From Intrasporangium_A sp039812505 (GTDB lineage Bacteria > Actinomycetota > Actinomycetes > Actinomycetales > Dermatophilaceae), in assembly GCF_039812505.1 (NCBI RefSeq), contig NZ_JBDIAQ010000001.1, forward strand, positions 1 through 64,000: a DNA stretch of 64,000 nucleotides, read 5' to 3'. The notes under the pieces were generated by a model. It was not told the DNA's origin. It did not search any database and was given only the letters and a program-made list of their open reading frames with translations. The position numbers and the translations under genes were made by a program. Positions 22,849 through 31,230 of this stretch are shown here, in pieces. The number at the start of each line of letters is the position of its first letter. The stretch's first letter is position 1.

Positions 22849-23410
22849 CCCTGCCGGGCCGAGCGTGACCCGGGCCGGAAGGGGAGCGTGACCTGGACCC
22901 GGAGGGGAGTTCGCGGGAGATCCTCGACACCTGCTCCGCTACGGGGAGCAGGGGGCCCGCTGCTCCACTGCGGGGAGCAGGGGGCCCGCTGCTCCACTGT
23001 GGGGAGCAGGGGGTGAGGGTCCTGCCACGGGCGCCGCGTGCGGCTCGCGAACGAGTCACCGGACCAGCCAGGGCGCGGCCGGGGCGCAGCGACGGGCTCA
23101 GGCAGTGGCCGGCGCGGCAGCGGCACGGGCCTGGCACCGGAGCTTGGTCCGGAAACGCAAGAACCCGCCCCTGCTGGCCACGTCGCCGAACTCGACCAGC
23201 AGGAGCGGGTGCCCTTGGACTCGATGACCCGACAGGGGGAGGTTGGCCACCGAGTCATTCAGGAGCAACTCACATGACCGACTATGGCGTCCGAACCTTA
23301 AGGGAACCTGAACGTGCCCTGTCAGTTTCCCCGCCCCGGTCGGGCTCGGCCCGGCGCAGCACCTCGGCCTGCACCCCCGTGCCCGGCGCTCGGCCGCGCC
23401 CACGGCAACA
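22849..23410. other. Intergenic stretch with a tandem hairpin repeat
   Basis: No supported gene in about 560 bases. It contains the three-unit 29-base repeat at 22931-23009 described separately. The rest shows no ribosome binding site with a plausible frame. A frame reading ELDQQERVPLDSMTRQGEVG near 23190-23260 may be a relic of a coding sequence, but I cannot name it. Confidence 0.5.
22931..23009. repeat. Three-copy 29-base tandem repeat with hairpin units
   Basis: Units begin at 22931, 22960 and 22989. Each has CTGCTCC, about 5-7 bases, then GGAGCAG, followed by GGGGGCCCG in the first two. Each unit can fold into a 7-bp hairpin. A related array with the same 29-base period is at 33631-33717, so this is a dispersed repeat family of this genome. 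Confidence 0.85.
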
Positions 23411-23437
23411 AGGCCCGGTCAGCACGGAACCGGGCCT
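23411..23437 (-). terminator. Terminator of the rpsF-ssb-rpsR-rplI operon
   Basis: A 9-bp stem AGGCCCGGT/ACCGGGCCT with a 9-base loop lies 16 bases beyond the rplI stop. TTGTTG follows it on the minus strand. Confidence 0.85.
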
Positions 23438-23452
23438 CGTGGCTGTCGCCGC

Positions 23453-23899
23453 TCAGGCAGGCACGACCTCGAACCGGACCGTCGCCGCGACCTCCGGGTG
23501 CAGGCGCACGGTCGCCTCGTAGGAGCCGACCGTCTTGATCGCGTGCGTCACCTCGATCTTGCGCCGGTCGAGCTCGGGACCACCGGCCGCCTTGACGGCC
23601 GTCGCGATGTCGGCGCTCGAGATCGCGCCGAAGAGGCGACCGGAGGCACCGGCCTTGGCCGCCACCTGGACGGGCTGCGCCTCGAGGCGGCCCTTGACGT
23701 CCTTGGCGGTGTCGAGGTCGCGGATGGCACGAGCCGCACGCCCCTTGATCAGGGCATCGACCTGCTTCTGGCCGCCCTTGGTCCACGGCGTGGCCAGGGC
23801 GCGCGGGAGCAGGTAGTTGCGGCCGTAGCCGTCCTTGACCTCCACGACGTCGCCGGCGGCACCGAGACCGGTGACCTCCTGGGTCAGAATCAACTTCAT
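23453..23899 (-). CDS. rplI: Large-subunit ribosomal protein L9
   Basis: The 148-residue protein starts MKLILTQEVTGLGAAGDVVE and contains VKDGYGRNYLLPRALATPWT, the L9 signature. A long connecting helix and the C-terminal domain (residues about 75-148) follow. It binds 23S rRNA near the L1 stalk. It is the last gene of the ribosomal/SSB operon, 32 bases after rpsR, and is followed by a hairpin terminator. Start is at ATG 23899 with GGAG upstream. Normal length. Confidence 0.98.
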   Translation of the reverse strand: MKLILTQEVTGLGAAGDVVEVKDGYGRNYLLPRALATPWTKGGQKQVDALIKGRAARAIRDLDTAKDVKGRLEAQPVQVAAKAGASGRLFGAISSADIATAVKAAGGPELDRRKIEVTHAIKTVGSYEATVRLHPEVAATVRFEVVPA

Positions 23900-23931
23900 C
23901 GCTGCTTCTCCTTGCTTCGTCCCGAGCCGGC

Positions 23932-24168
23932 TCAGCGCGCCGAGCTCGAGTAGGGCAGCAGGGCCATCTCGCGGGCGTTCTTGACGGCCGTGGCGATGAG
24001 GCGCTGCTCCTGGACCGACACCCCGGTCACCCGACGGGCCCGGATCTTGCCGCGGTCCGAGATGAACTTGCGCAGCAGCGCGGTGTCCTTGTAGTCGATG
24101 TTCTCGACCTTCGCCGCCTTGAGCGGGTTGGCCTTCTTCTTGGGTTTGCGAATGGCGGGCTTGGCCAT
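23932..24168 (-). CDS. rpsR: Small-subunit ribosomal protein S18
   Basis: The 78-residue protein has a basic N-terminal tail (KPAIRKPKKKANPLKAAKVE), the conserved core IDYKDTALLRKFISDRGKI and RARRVTGVSVQEQRLIATAV. It binds 16S rRNA next to S6. There are no CxxC zinc motifs, so this is the zinc-independent form. Start ATG 24168 is preceded by AAGGAGAG. It sits in the usual rpsF-ssb-rpsR-rplI order. Confidence 0.98.
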   Translation of the reverse strand: MAKPAIRKPKKKANPLKAAKVENIDYKDTALLRKFISDRGKIRARRVTGVSVQEQRLIATAVKNAREMALLPYSSSAR

Positions 24169-24294
24169 CGTGGTGCTCTCCTTCGGTTGAGAGCCCGGGG
24201 CCGGTCACCCCGGGATGGATCGGTACGTATCGGTATGCCACTCACGACGTGAGCGGCGCACCCGGCGAGGTCTCCGGCCGGGCGTGCGGTGCGG

Positions 24295-24936
24295 CTAGAA
24301 CGGTGGCTCGTCGTAGTTGGGGGCGTTGCTGCCCCAGCCGCCCTGCTGGCCGCCGGCCGTCTGGCCGGCTCCCTGCTGGCCACCGCCGGGCTGGCCCGAG
24401 CTCGCGGCACCCGGCTGGCCCCAGCCGCCGCCCTGCTGCTTGCCGCCCCAGCCACCGCCGGAGTCGGACCGGCCTGCGCCGGCCCAAGGGTCGTCACCGC
24501 CGCCCTGCTGCTGGCCGCTCCAGCCGCCGCCCTGCTGCTGCGCGCCGCCGCCGTAACCACCGCCACCGCCACGCTGGGTGCGGTTGACCTTGGCGGTGGC
24601 GCTGCGCAGGGATGGGCCGATCTCGTCGACCTCCAGCTCGATGACGGTGCGCTTCTCGCCCTCCTTGGTCTCGTACGACCGGGACTTCAGGCGGCCGGAG
24701 GCGATCACCCGCATGCCCTTCTGGAGTGACTCAGCCACGTTCTCGGCCGCGTCACGCCAGATCGAGCATCGCAGGAACAGCGTCTCGCCGTCCTTCCACT
24801 CGTTGTTGTTCCGGTCGAACATGCGCGGGGTGGACGCGACGGTGAAGTTGGCCACTGCGGCACCCGAGGGCGTGAACCGCAGCTCGGGGTCGGCGGTCAG
24901 GTTGCCGATGATGGTGATGACGGTGTCGCCTGCCAT
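24295..24936 (-). CDS. ssb: Single-stranded DNA-binding protein
   Basis: The 213-residue protein begins MAGDTVITIIGNLTADPELR with an OB fold to about residue 115 (TLFLRCSIWRDAAENVAESL, RVIASGRLKSRSYETKEG). A long Gly/Gln-rich linker follows (about 125-200), then the acidic interaction tip DEPPF at the extreme C-terminus. SSB protects single-stranded DNA and recruits repair and replication proteins through that tip. It lies between rpsF and rpsR as in other actinobacteria. The Gly/Gln linker is repetitive but in frame. Confidence 0.98.
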   Translation of the reverse strand: MAGDTVITIIGNLTADPELRFTPSGAAVANFTVASTPRMFDRNNNEWKDGETLFLRCSIWRDAAENVAESLQKGMRVIASGRLKSRSYETKEGEKRTVIELEVDEIGPSLRSATAKVNRTQRGGGGGYGGGAQQQGGGWSGQQQGGGDDPWAGAGRSDSGGGWGGKQQGGGWGQPGAASSGQPGGGQQGAGQTAGGQQGGWGSNAPNYDEPPF

Positions 24937-24988
24937 GCGGGGCTCCGTTTCAGTCCTTCGATGGGTGTAGCAGCTGGCTCACGGTGGA

Positions 24989-25276
24989 TCAGGCGCCGGG
25001 CCGCAGCAGCTTGGTGCGCATGACCGACTCGCTGAGGTTCAACTGCCGGTCGAGCTCCTGCGCAGTGGCCGGCTCGGCGGTGAAGTTGACCACGGCATAG
25101 ATGCCCTCGGACTTCTTCTTGATGTCGTAGGCCAGCCGACGGCGGCCCCAGATGTCGACGTTGTCGACGGTGCCGCCCTCCTTCTTGACCACGGCGAGGA
25201 ACCTGTCGACCGTCGTGCCGACGGTGCGCTCCTCGGTCTCCGGGTCGAGGATGACCATTAGCTCGTACTGACGCAT
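24989..25276 (-). CDS. rpsF: Small-subunit ribosomal protein S6
   Basis: The 95-residue protein starts MRQYELMVILDPETEERTVG and shows the S6 pattern DIWGRRRLAYDIKKKSEGIY, an alpha/beta sandwich pairing with S18 in the platform of the 30S subunit. It is the first gene of the operon. The ATG is preceded by GGAGG. Length and motifs are normal. Confidence 0.98.
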   Translation of the reverse strand: MRQYELMVILDPETEERTVGTTVDRFLAVVKKEGGTVDNVDIWGRRRLAYDIKKKSEGIYAVVNFTAEPATAQELDRQLNLSESVMRTKLLRPGA

Positions 25277-25471
25277 GCTTCCAACCCACCTCCTCTGGTC
25301 TCGGCGGTCGCGGGTCTTTCCCGTGACAGGAGGGTTGCAACGCGTCCTGCCGGGGGGCCCGGATCCACCCTGACAGATCGCGCCGACACGAGGTCGGCGT
25401 CATCCACAGGGCAGGGCCCGCGCGGCGAACGTGGGCAACACTACCGGGTTGAGCGGCATACGACTAAACCG

Positions 25472-25500
25472 CGGGCGGCCGCCTCGCTGTCGGCCGCCCG
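25472..25500 (-). terminator. Terminator after phaC
   Basis: CGGGCGGCCG and CGGCCGCCCG form a perfect 10-bp stem with a 9-base loop, about 20 bases beyond the phaC stop. A GAGCGGCATACGAC copy of the recurrent word lies next to it at 25451-25464. Confidence 0.8.
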
Positions 25501-25520
25501 GGGCCGCGACGCGGGCGCGG

Positions 25521-27185
25521 CTACTTCTCGTGCACGTAGGTGCCGGGGGCCGGCTCCTGCGGCGGGTACGTCGCGGACCCCAGGGCCTCTGGGGCCGGTT
25601 TGCGCGTCCCGGAGCGCGGCCGGAGCCACTCCATCCAGTCCGGCCACCACGAGCCCTGGTGCTCCTCGGCCTTGGCCAGCCACGCGTCCGGGTCCGGGCC
25701 GCCGGCGGGCGCGATGCGGTACTTGTAGCGCGAGCTGCCGGGCGCGTTGACGAAGGTCTGGATGTGCCCGCTGTTGACGATGACGACCTGGTTGTCGCCG
25801 CCGAGCAGCTGGCTGGTCATGTAGCAGGGGCGCCACGTCGTGATGTGGTCGCGCTGTCCGGCCACGACGAAGCCGTCGGACTTGACCTGGGACAGGTCGA
25901 TCGGGGTGCCCAGCAGGGTCATCCCGCCCGGCTCGACCACCATGCGGTTGGCCAGCATGCTGTTCGTGTCGCGGGAGAACTTGGCCGACAGGTTGGTTGC
26001 GTCGTCGTTCCACGCCAGCACGTCGAAGGCGGGCGCATCCTGACCGAGCAGCCAGTCGTTGATCACGTAGTTGTAGACCAGGTCCTTCGGCCGCATCCAG
26101 GCGAAGTTGTGCGCCACCTGCTTGGAGTTGTAGACCTTGGCGTCCGTCGCCGCCTTGGTCAGCTCGCCCGAGATGCCCGGCGTGGCCATCATGGTGACGC
26201 CGTTGGGCTTGCGCGCATCCAGCATGGTGACGATGTAGGTGGCCGCGTGGACCGGGTTGGTGCCCTTGGTGACCAGGTGGGCCTGCACCAGCGCGCTGGT
26301 CATCCCGCCGGCGCACAGCCCCACCAGGTTGAGGTCCTTGGCCCCGGTGATCTCCCGGACGATGTCGAAGGCCCGGATGTGTGCGGCGAGGTACTCGTCG
26401 AGGCCCCACGCGCCGTGCCCGAGCGACGGGTCCTCGCGCGGGTTGCGCCAGACGATCATGAAGGTCTGCATGCCGTTGGCGATCGCGTACTCCACCATCG
26501 AGCGCCCGGGGGCGAGGTCGAGCACGTAGTGCCGGTTCAGCTCCGGCGGCACGAACAGCAGCGGACGCCGGTGCACCTGCTCCGTGGTCGGGTTGTACTG
26601 CAGCAGCTCGAAGATGTCCTCGCGGTAGACCACGGCGCCCGGGGTGCAGGCGAGGTTCTCGCCGACCGTGAACGGGCTCGTGTCGACCATGCTGGGCATG
26701 CCCCGGTTGTCCTTCAGGTCGCGCAGGAAGTGCTGCATGCCACGCAGCACGGACATCCCCCCGGTCTCGAGCGCCCGGGAGACGGCGACCGGGTTGGTCA
26801 GCAGAAAGTTCGCCGGCGAGACCGCGCCGGTGAAGATGTCGGTCAGGTACCGGGTGCGCTTCTGGCTCTCCCAGTCCGCGTCGTCCTGGGCGGTCATCCG
26901 CTCGACCGCCTGCGTCCAAGCCAGGTGGCCCTGCGCCAGCCGGCGGTACACCGGGTTCTCCCGCCACCGCCGGTCGCCGTAGAGCGGGTCGCGGGTCGGG
27001 ATCTCGATCTCCGAGAGGTTGAGCACGACCTTGGCCCACTCCGCGAGCAGCCGCGGCGTCTCGGTGGCCAGGACCTCCGGCCGGGTCAGCAGCTTGACCA
27101 GCTCACGCATCCGCAGCGGATCGAACGCGTCGGCACCGACCGAGATCGCTCCGCCGACCGACTCTTCCAGCTCGTTTCGATCCAT
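25521..27185 (-). CDS. phaC: Poly(3-hydroxyalkanoate) synthase (class I-type PhaC)
   Basis: The 554-residue protein matches PhaC over its length. The N-terminal domain includes FTGAVSPANFLLTNPVAVSR. The lipase-like box has nucleophile Cys (GLCAGGMTSALV). The catalytic Asp is near VAGQRDHITTW and the His in VNSGHIQTFVN. The C-terminal SWWPDWMEWL is typical. It polymerises (R)-3-hydroxyacyl-CoA on storage granules. No PhaE or PhaR subunit is present, so it is a single-subunit enzyme. It lies downstream of the hydratase, regulator and phasin genes, with three 13-base direct repeats 63-113 bases upstream of its start that may be an operator. Confidence 0.95.
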   Translation of the reverse strand: MDRNELEESVGGAISVGADAFDPLRMRELVKLLTRPEVLATETPRLLAEWAKVVLNLSEIEIPTRDPLYGDRRWRENPVYRRLAQGHLAWTQAVERMTAQDDADWESQKRTRYLTDIFTGAVSPANFLLTNPVAVSRALETGGMSVLRGMQHFLRDLKDNRGMPSMVDTSPFTVGENLACTPGAVVYREDIFELLQYNPTTEQVHRRPLLFVPPELNRHYVLDLAPGRSMVEYAIANGMQTFMIVWRNPREDPSLGHGAWGLDEYLAAHIRAFDIVREITGAKDLNLVGLCAGGMTSALVQAHLVTKGTNPVHAATYIVTMLDARKPNGVTMMATPGISGELTKAATDAKVYNSKQVAHNFAWMRPKDLVYNYVINDWLLGQDAPAFDVLAWNDDATNLSAKFSRDTNSMLANRMVVEPGGMTLLGTPIDLSQVKSDGFVVAGQRDHITTWRPCYMTSQLLGGDNQVVIVNSGHIQTFVNAPGSSRYKYRIAPAGGPDPDAWLAKAEEHQGSWWPDWMEWLRPRSGTRKPAPEALGSATYPPQEPAPGTYVHEK

Positions 27186-27247
27186 GGGACCATCACCATC
27201 ACTTTGCTAGCTCGACCGGACCGGGCGTGTACCCACGCCACGCCGTG

Positions 27248-27298
27248 CTCGTCGGGACGTCACTCGTCGGGACGTCGCTGGGGACCTCGTCGGGACGG
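27248..27298 (-). promoter_or_regulatory. Three 13-base direct repeats upstream of phaC
   Basis: CTCGTCGGGACGT occurs at 27248-27260 and 27263-27275, and with one change at 27286-27298. On the phaC strand this is ACGTCCCGACGAG three times, 63-113 bases before the start codon. The arrangement suits an operator for a PHA-cluster regulator such as the XRE protein at 27796. Confidence 0.5.
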
Positions 27299-27344
27299 GT
27301 CCCGGTTGCCCTCCGTCGCGGGCTCGGCACCTGCCGAGCGTACC

Positions 27345-27791
27345 TCACTGCCCGGGCGGCTCGGCGTCCCAGATGAGGTGCTCGGCCACCGCCACGACCT
27401 CGTCGTGCTGGTTGCGTGCCTCCACGCGGCAGGTGATCCGGTGCCCGTCCTCGGACCGGGCGGTCATCGCCTGGGCCAGGCTGATCGTGTCCCCGAAGCG
27501 CACCGGCTTGGTGAACCGCATCCGGTTGTAGCCCAGCGACAGGCCGTCGACGCCGTTCTGCAGCATCCACCGACCCGCGACGGTCGACATGAGCCCGACG
27601 GTCAGCGCGCCGTGCGCGACGCGTTCGCCGACCGGGTGGCTGGCGGCATACACCGCGTTGATGTGGACCGGGTAGAAGTCACCGGTGATGCCGGCGAAGG
27701 AGTAGACGTCGAACTCGGTGATCGTCTTGGTGAACTCGACCGCCCCGGGAAGTTCGCGGACCGGCGGCTCCTGCTTCGGCTCTGGTGTCAT
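27345..27791 (-). CDS. MaoC-type hot-dog (R)-specific enoyl-CoA hydratase (PhaJ-like)
   Basis: The 148-residue protein carries the hydratase 2 motif with catalytic Asp and His in GITGDFYPVHINAVYAAS, and a C-terminal hot-dog strand set (RFGDTISLAQAMTA). Such enzymes hydrate trans-2-enoyl-CoA from beta-oxidation to (R)-3-hydroxyacyl-CoA, the PhaC substrate. It starts four bases after the stop of the XRE regulator gene and precedes phaC. This strongly supports the PHA role. Alternative: a general MaoC dehydratase. Confidence 0.9.
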   Translation of the reverse strand: MTPEPKQEPPVRELPGAVEFTKTITEFDVYSFAGITGDFYPVHINAVYAASHPVGERVAHGALTVGLMSTVAGRWMLQNGVDGLSLGYNRMRFTKPVRFGDTISLAQAMTARSEDGHRITCRVEARNQHDEVVAVAEHLIWDAEPPGQ

Positions 27792-27795
27792 GGCG

Positions 27796-28305
27796 TCAGC
27801 CTCTCGCGTCGTCCGCGTCCGGCGCTACCCCGGGTGCCGCGGCCGGGCCGGACGGGTCCGGCCGGCCGAGCGGGTGGTCGGCGCGACCGGTTGCCACGCG
27901 CTCGGCGGCGGCCCGCAGGTAGCTGCGGTAGACCGAGCGCAGGGCCTCCTTCTCGGCCGGGGCAAGCACGCGGTCGAGCGCTATCGCCGTCTCCACGCTG
28001 ACCGGCTCGCCGGCGCCCTCGTCGGGACCCGACTCGCCCGCCGCGGGCTGCGGGCCGCGGTCGGGAAGCACCTGCTGGCGCAGCATCTCCTCGACCGACA
28101 GGTGCAGCGCCTCGCCGATCTGGACCAGCACCCGCAGGGTCGGGTCGTGCAGACCGCGCTCGAGCTGGCTGAGATAGGCGTTCGAGACCAACGTGGCCCG
28201 CGACAGCTCACGCAGGGACATGTTGGCCAGCTCGCGCTGGGATCGGATGAAGGCGCCCATCGCGGCGCGCTGGGACTCCCACATGCCCGAGATCGGACCT
28301 GTCAT
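27796..28305 (-). CDS. XRE-family transcriptional regulator of the PHA cluster
   Basis: The 169-residue protein has an N-terminal helix-turn-helix (FIRSQRELANMSLRELSRAT, SNAYLSQLERGLHDPTLRVL). The C-terminal helical part carries VLAPAEKEALRSVYRSYLRA and a Pro/Ala tail. It lies between the phasin and hydratase genes, is separated from phasin by a strong terminator, and is translated nearly continuously with the hydratase. It probably controls PHA genes in response to polymer or metabolite, as PhaR-type regulators do in other bacteria. This is inferred from context only. Confidence 0.85.
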   Translation of the reverse strand: MTGPISGMWESQRAAMGAFIRSQRELANMSLRELSRATLVSNAYLSQLERGLHDPTLRVLVQIGEALHLSVEEMLRQQVLPDRGPQPAAGESGPDEGAGEPVSVETAIALDRVLAPAEKEALRSVYRSYLRAAAERVATGRADHPLGRPDPSGPAAAPGVAPDADDARG

Positions 28306-28331
28306 CGCGGCATCCTGCCTTCCGGGTACGA

Positions 28332-28365
28332 GCAGGAGCCACCCGCGGCTGCGGGTGGCTCCTGC
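28332..28365 (-). terminator. Terminator after the phasin gene
   Basis: A perfect 15-bp stem (GCAGGAGCCACCCGC with its complement) closed by GGCT lies between the phasin stop and the regulator start. It allows the very abundant phasin mRNA to end before the regulator. Confidence 0.9.
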
Positions 28366-28402
28366 CGGCGAATCGCTGGAGACGACTGGCGTGCGCCGCG
28401 CC

Positions 28403-28732
28403 TCAGGCCTTCTTGGCGGCCGGCTTGGCAGCCGGAGCCTGCTCGGCGGCCTCGGTCGCGACGGCGCCGGCCTGCAGCAGCGAGTGGACGAACTGCTTGT
28501 TGAGGTCCATCAGCTGGGCAGCGAAGTCGTAGACCGAGTCGACGATCGCGGTGGGGTCACCCATGACCTGCTTGGCACCGGGCACCTGCGCGAGGGTCGG
28601 CACCTGCGGGGTGAACTTGGCGACGGCCTGGCTCCACGCCTGCACGGCCTCGACGGCGGCGGCCTGGCCGGTACGGATCGTCTCGAGCGCCTGAGCCTGG
28701 GCGGAGGTGATGAGGTCCTGAGCGTTGTCCAT
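28403..28732 (-). CDS. phaP: Phasin family granule-associated protein
   Basis: The 109-residue helical protein (MDNAQDLITSAQAQALETIR, AVQAWSQAVAKFTPQVPTLA) with amphipathic helices and an Ala/Lys tail (APAAKPAAKKA) is a phasin. It coats PHA granules and limits their fusion. It has a strong consensus promoter (28778-28807), a ribosome binding site AAGGAG and its own terminator, in keeping with the high levels of phasins. Nothing is odd in its length. Confidence 0.92.
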   Translation of the reverse strand: MDNAQDLITSAQAQALETIRTGQAAAVEAVQAWSQAVAKFTPQVPTLAQVPGAKQVMGDPTAIVDSVYDFAAQLMDLNKQFVHSLLQAGAVATEAAEQAPAAKPAAKKA

Positions 28733-28777
28733 GACTACTCCTTTGGTAGTGATTGAGATACTGAGCGGTACCTCTCC

Positions 28778-28807
28778 ACTGTACGAACCTCGTGTTCACT
28801 ATGTCAA
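28778..28807 (-). promoter_or_regulatory. Consensus sigma-70-type promoter of phaP
   Basis: On the minus strand TTGACA (28802-28807) and TACAGT (28778-28783) are separated by 18 bases, giving a leader of about 40 bases. It is the best -35/-10 pair noticed in the window. Confidence 0.8.
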
Positions 28808-28858
28808 GCGGCCGGCGCGCGCGTCGTCTGGTGCGGGTCGCCGGGCCGGCCGCAGCCG

Positions 28859-29698
28859 TCAGGCCGTGGCCACCCCGGCCTGCCGGTCGAGGAACTCCGT
28901 GATGATCGGTCCGACGACCCGGGCGCGGTCGAACGGGAACAGGTGGCCCCCGTGGTCGATGACCCGCAGCTCGGCGTGCGGGATGCCGCTGGCGAGCAGT
29001 CGGGAGTTGGCCACCGGCGCGAGCGGGTCCTCGTCGCCACCCAGGACGAGGGTCGGCATGGTGAGCCGGGCCAGCCAGGGCAGGCTCGACCACGTCGAGC
29101 CGGCCGCGAACTGGTAGAGCAGGCCGGTCAGCGACGGGCGGGCGCCGTTCCAGCCCGACAGCTCGGTGTCGAGCAGGCCGGGGTGGCGCCCGACCCGGCC
29201 CCGGTAGAGCACCGGGGCGGACAGCTCGTGGACGGCCTTGCACTGGTAGAGCAGCGGGTTGGTCACCGCCAGCATCGCCAGCGGGTCGGCCGGGAAGCCG
29301 CCCCAGCCGCAGGCGGTGCCGACCAGGACCATCGAGGCGACCCGGTTCGGGTGGTCCTTGCCGAGCTGCTGGGCGATCATCCCGCCGAAGGAGTAGCCCA
29401 GCACGTCGAAGACCTCGATCCCGAGCTGGTCCAGCACGTCGCGGTAGAGCTCGGCGAGCTGTCGGATCGTCATCGGGTACCGCGGCGCCTGGGAGCGGCC
29501 GGTCCCCGGGTGGTCGACGGCGACCAGGCGCCGGCCCGGCAGCCGGTCGACGAGCGCCTGCCAGCCCTCGAGGCGCCCGCCGAGCCCGTTGACGAGCAGC
29601 AGCGGCCGGCCGGCGCCGACGTCACGGATCCGCAGGGCCAGGCCGGTGCTCTCGACGAACCGGTCGGCGCTCCGGGCGAAGGGTCGGGTCATGACCAT
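28859..29698 (-). CDS. Alpha/beta hydrolase, PHA depolymerase (PhaZ)-like
   Basis: From ATG 29698, with GAGGGAG upstream, the protein is 279 residues. It has the oxyanion region LLLVNGLGGRLEGWQALVDR, nucleophile Ser in GYSFGGMIAQQLG, Asp in GGDEDPLAPVA and His in IDHGGHLFPFDR, a full catalytic triad. It resembles intracellular medium-chain PHA depolymerases. The position beside the phasin and synthase supports a role in polymer turnover. A general esterase or haloperoxidase-like fold cannot be excluded from sequence alone. Confidence 0.85.
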   Translation of the reverse strand: MVMTRPFARSADRFVESTGLALRIRDVGAGRPLLLVNGLGGRLEGWQALVDRLPGRRLVAVDHPGTGRSQAPRYPMTIRQLAELYRDVLDQLGIEVFDVLGYSFGGMIAQQLGKDHPNRVASMVLVGTACGWGGFPADPLAMLAVTNPLLYQCKAVHELSAPVLYRGRVGRHPGLLDTELSGWNGARPSLTGLLYQFAAGSTWSSLPWLARLTMPTLVLGGDEDPLAPVANSRLLASGIPHAELRVIDHGGHLFPFDRARVVGPIITEFLDRQAGVATA

Positions 29699-29861
29699 GC
29701 TGCTGCTCCCTCTTGTTGACGACGCTGCCGGCACGGGCGGCGGAGCGCGGGTCGTCCGGCCGGGACGCGCTCCCGGTCCCCATCTTCGCCGACCGGCACG
29801 GCCGCCGTTCACATCTTCGCCAACCCGTTCCGGCGGCGGTCACGCGGGTCCGCCGTACCGG

Positions 29862-31223
29862 TCAGGTGAAGCGGACCACGAGGGCGTCGCCGGCCCCGGC
29901 CATCGGCCCGGCGAGGTCGTCGACCTCGTCCGGCGGCTCCCCCTCCGGCGCTCCCCCCGGCCCGACCGGAGCAGCCCGGTCGTGGGCCTGCAGCCAGGTC
30001 GACACCACCAGCCACAGCACGGCCAGCACCCGGAGCATCGAGATGGCCGCGTACCACGGGTTCGGCAGACCCCGGTCCGGCACGGTGGTGGCCGCGATGA
30101 CGAGCCAGACGGCCACGAAGTTGACCGCCTCACCGGTGGCCCAGACGAGGTGGTCACGCCACTGGACCGCGGCCAGTGCGACCAGCGGGACCAGCCAGAG
30201 CGAGCTCTGCACCGTGAAGGACTTGCCGGTGACCAGCACGATCCCGACCATGACCAGCGAGACCTCGGCGATCGTCGGGCGCCGCGGCGCCGCCAGCGCC
30301 AGCACCGCGCCGAGCAGCACGGCCAGGACCCAGCCCGAGACGGCGAGCGCCGTCACCACGCCGACCGAGAGGGGGTGGCCGGCCAGCTGCGGGAGCAGCC
30401 ACGGCGAGCCGTACCCCGGACCGGCGGTGGCCCAGTCGGCGTAGGCGGACGTGGCCGCGGCGGGGTTGAGCAGCCACGTCGCGGCGAACACCACGACCAG
30501 CACGAGCACGGCCTGCCCGGCGGTGCGCCGGTAGTCGCGCAGCCGCCCGGCCCGCACGGCCAGCAGGCCGATCGCGATCAGCAGCAGCACCGGGTAGGAC
30601 CGTGCGGCCATCGCGAGCCCGAGCAGCACGCCCGCCGTCGTCGGGCGGCGCCGGCCCCAGGCCCACAGGCCGGCCGTGGCCAGCGCGACCCCGACCGCGT
30701 CGGCCGAGATGAACGCGACGAGCGCGACGACCGGCGACAGGGCGACGTGCGCCGCGAGCCAGGGCCGGCGCAGCGAGCCGGCCACCATCCAGATCATCGC
30801 CAGCACGAGGACCGAGGTGACGACCGCCCACAGCGCGAAGTACCAGGCGATCCGGGCTCCCTCGCGCCCGTCCGGCACGAGGGAGCCGACGAGCATGAGC
30901 AGCACGCCGGTCAGCGGCGGCTGCCCGGTCACCGGGGCATCCGCCCCACCCTGGAGGTATGCCGCTATCCCCCGTTCCAGCCCCGCGTCGCGGAACGCGT
31001 TGGGCAGGTCGGCGTAGCAGGCGTCCCAGAACTGCTCGGTTCCGGTCCAGTGGGTGCGCAGGCAGGGTGCCCGCAGCAGGATCCCGAAGCCGAGCGGCAG
31101 GGCCGCGAGGGCGGTCAGGATCGCCGCGGTCACCGGCCAGCGCGGGTCGGGCTCGGCGGCATACCGTCCCCTCGGGCCCCCGATGACCTCGGCGGCGGCC
31201 CGGGCGACGGGGTCGGGCGCCAC
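29862..31223 (-). CDS. GT87-like polyprenyl-phosphate-sugar-dependent membrane glycosyltransferase
   Basis: The 453-residue protein has about ten or eleven hydrophobic helices. The first extracytoplasmic loop contains FWDACYADLPNAFRDAGLER, with acidic residues expected for a GT-C catalytic site. The first helix follows a soluble N-terminus. GT87 enzymes use lipid-linked mannose or arabinose to build envelope glycans. It is eight bases downstream of the penicillin-binding protein gene, matching the ponA1-Rv0051 pair of Mycobacterium (from memory). The acidic C-terminal tail is disordered. Donor and acceptor are unknown. Confidence 0.85.
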   Translation of the reverse strand: MAPDPVARAAAEVIGGPRGRYAAEPDPRWPVTAAILTALAALPLGFGILLRAPCLRTHWTGTEQFWDACYADLPNAFRDAGLERGIAAYLQGGADAPVTGQPPLTGVLLMLVGSLVPDGREGARIAWYFALWAVVTSVLVLAMIWMVAGSLRRPWLAAHVALSPVVALVAFISADAVGVALATAGLWAWGRRRPTTAGVLLGLAMAARSYPVLLLIAIGLLAVRAGRLRDYRRTAGQAVLVLVVVFAATWLLNPAAATSAYADWATAGPGYGSPWLLPQLAGHPLSVGVVTALAVSGWVLAVLLGAVLALAAPRRPTIAEVSLVMVGIVLVTGKSFTVQSSLWLVPLVALAAVQWRDHLVWATGEAVNFVAVWLVIAATTVPDRGLPNPWYAAISMLRVLAVLWLVVSTWLQAHDRAAPVGPGGAPEGEPPDEVDDLAGPMAGAGDALVVRFT

Positions 31224-31230
31224 GCCTGCC

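Noticed and set aside
22931..23009. Tandem 29-base repeat considered as a CRISPR array
   Set aside because: Units are directly adjacent with no unique spacers, and no cas gene is present in the window.
23190..23270. Short frame reading ELDQQERVPLDSMTRQGEVG
   Set aside because: It could be a relic of a coding gene, but no start, ribosome binding site or recognisable family was found.
25431..28001. 856-codon open frame on the plus strand across the PHA genes
   Set aside because: It overlaps phaC, the hydratase and the regulator antisense, has no domain and no credible start, and is explained by codon bias of the minus-strand genes.
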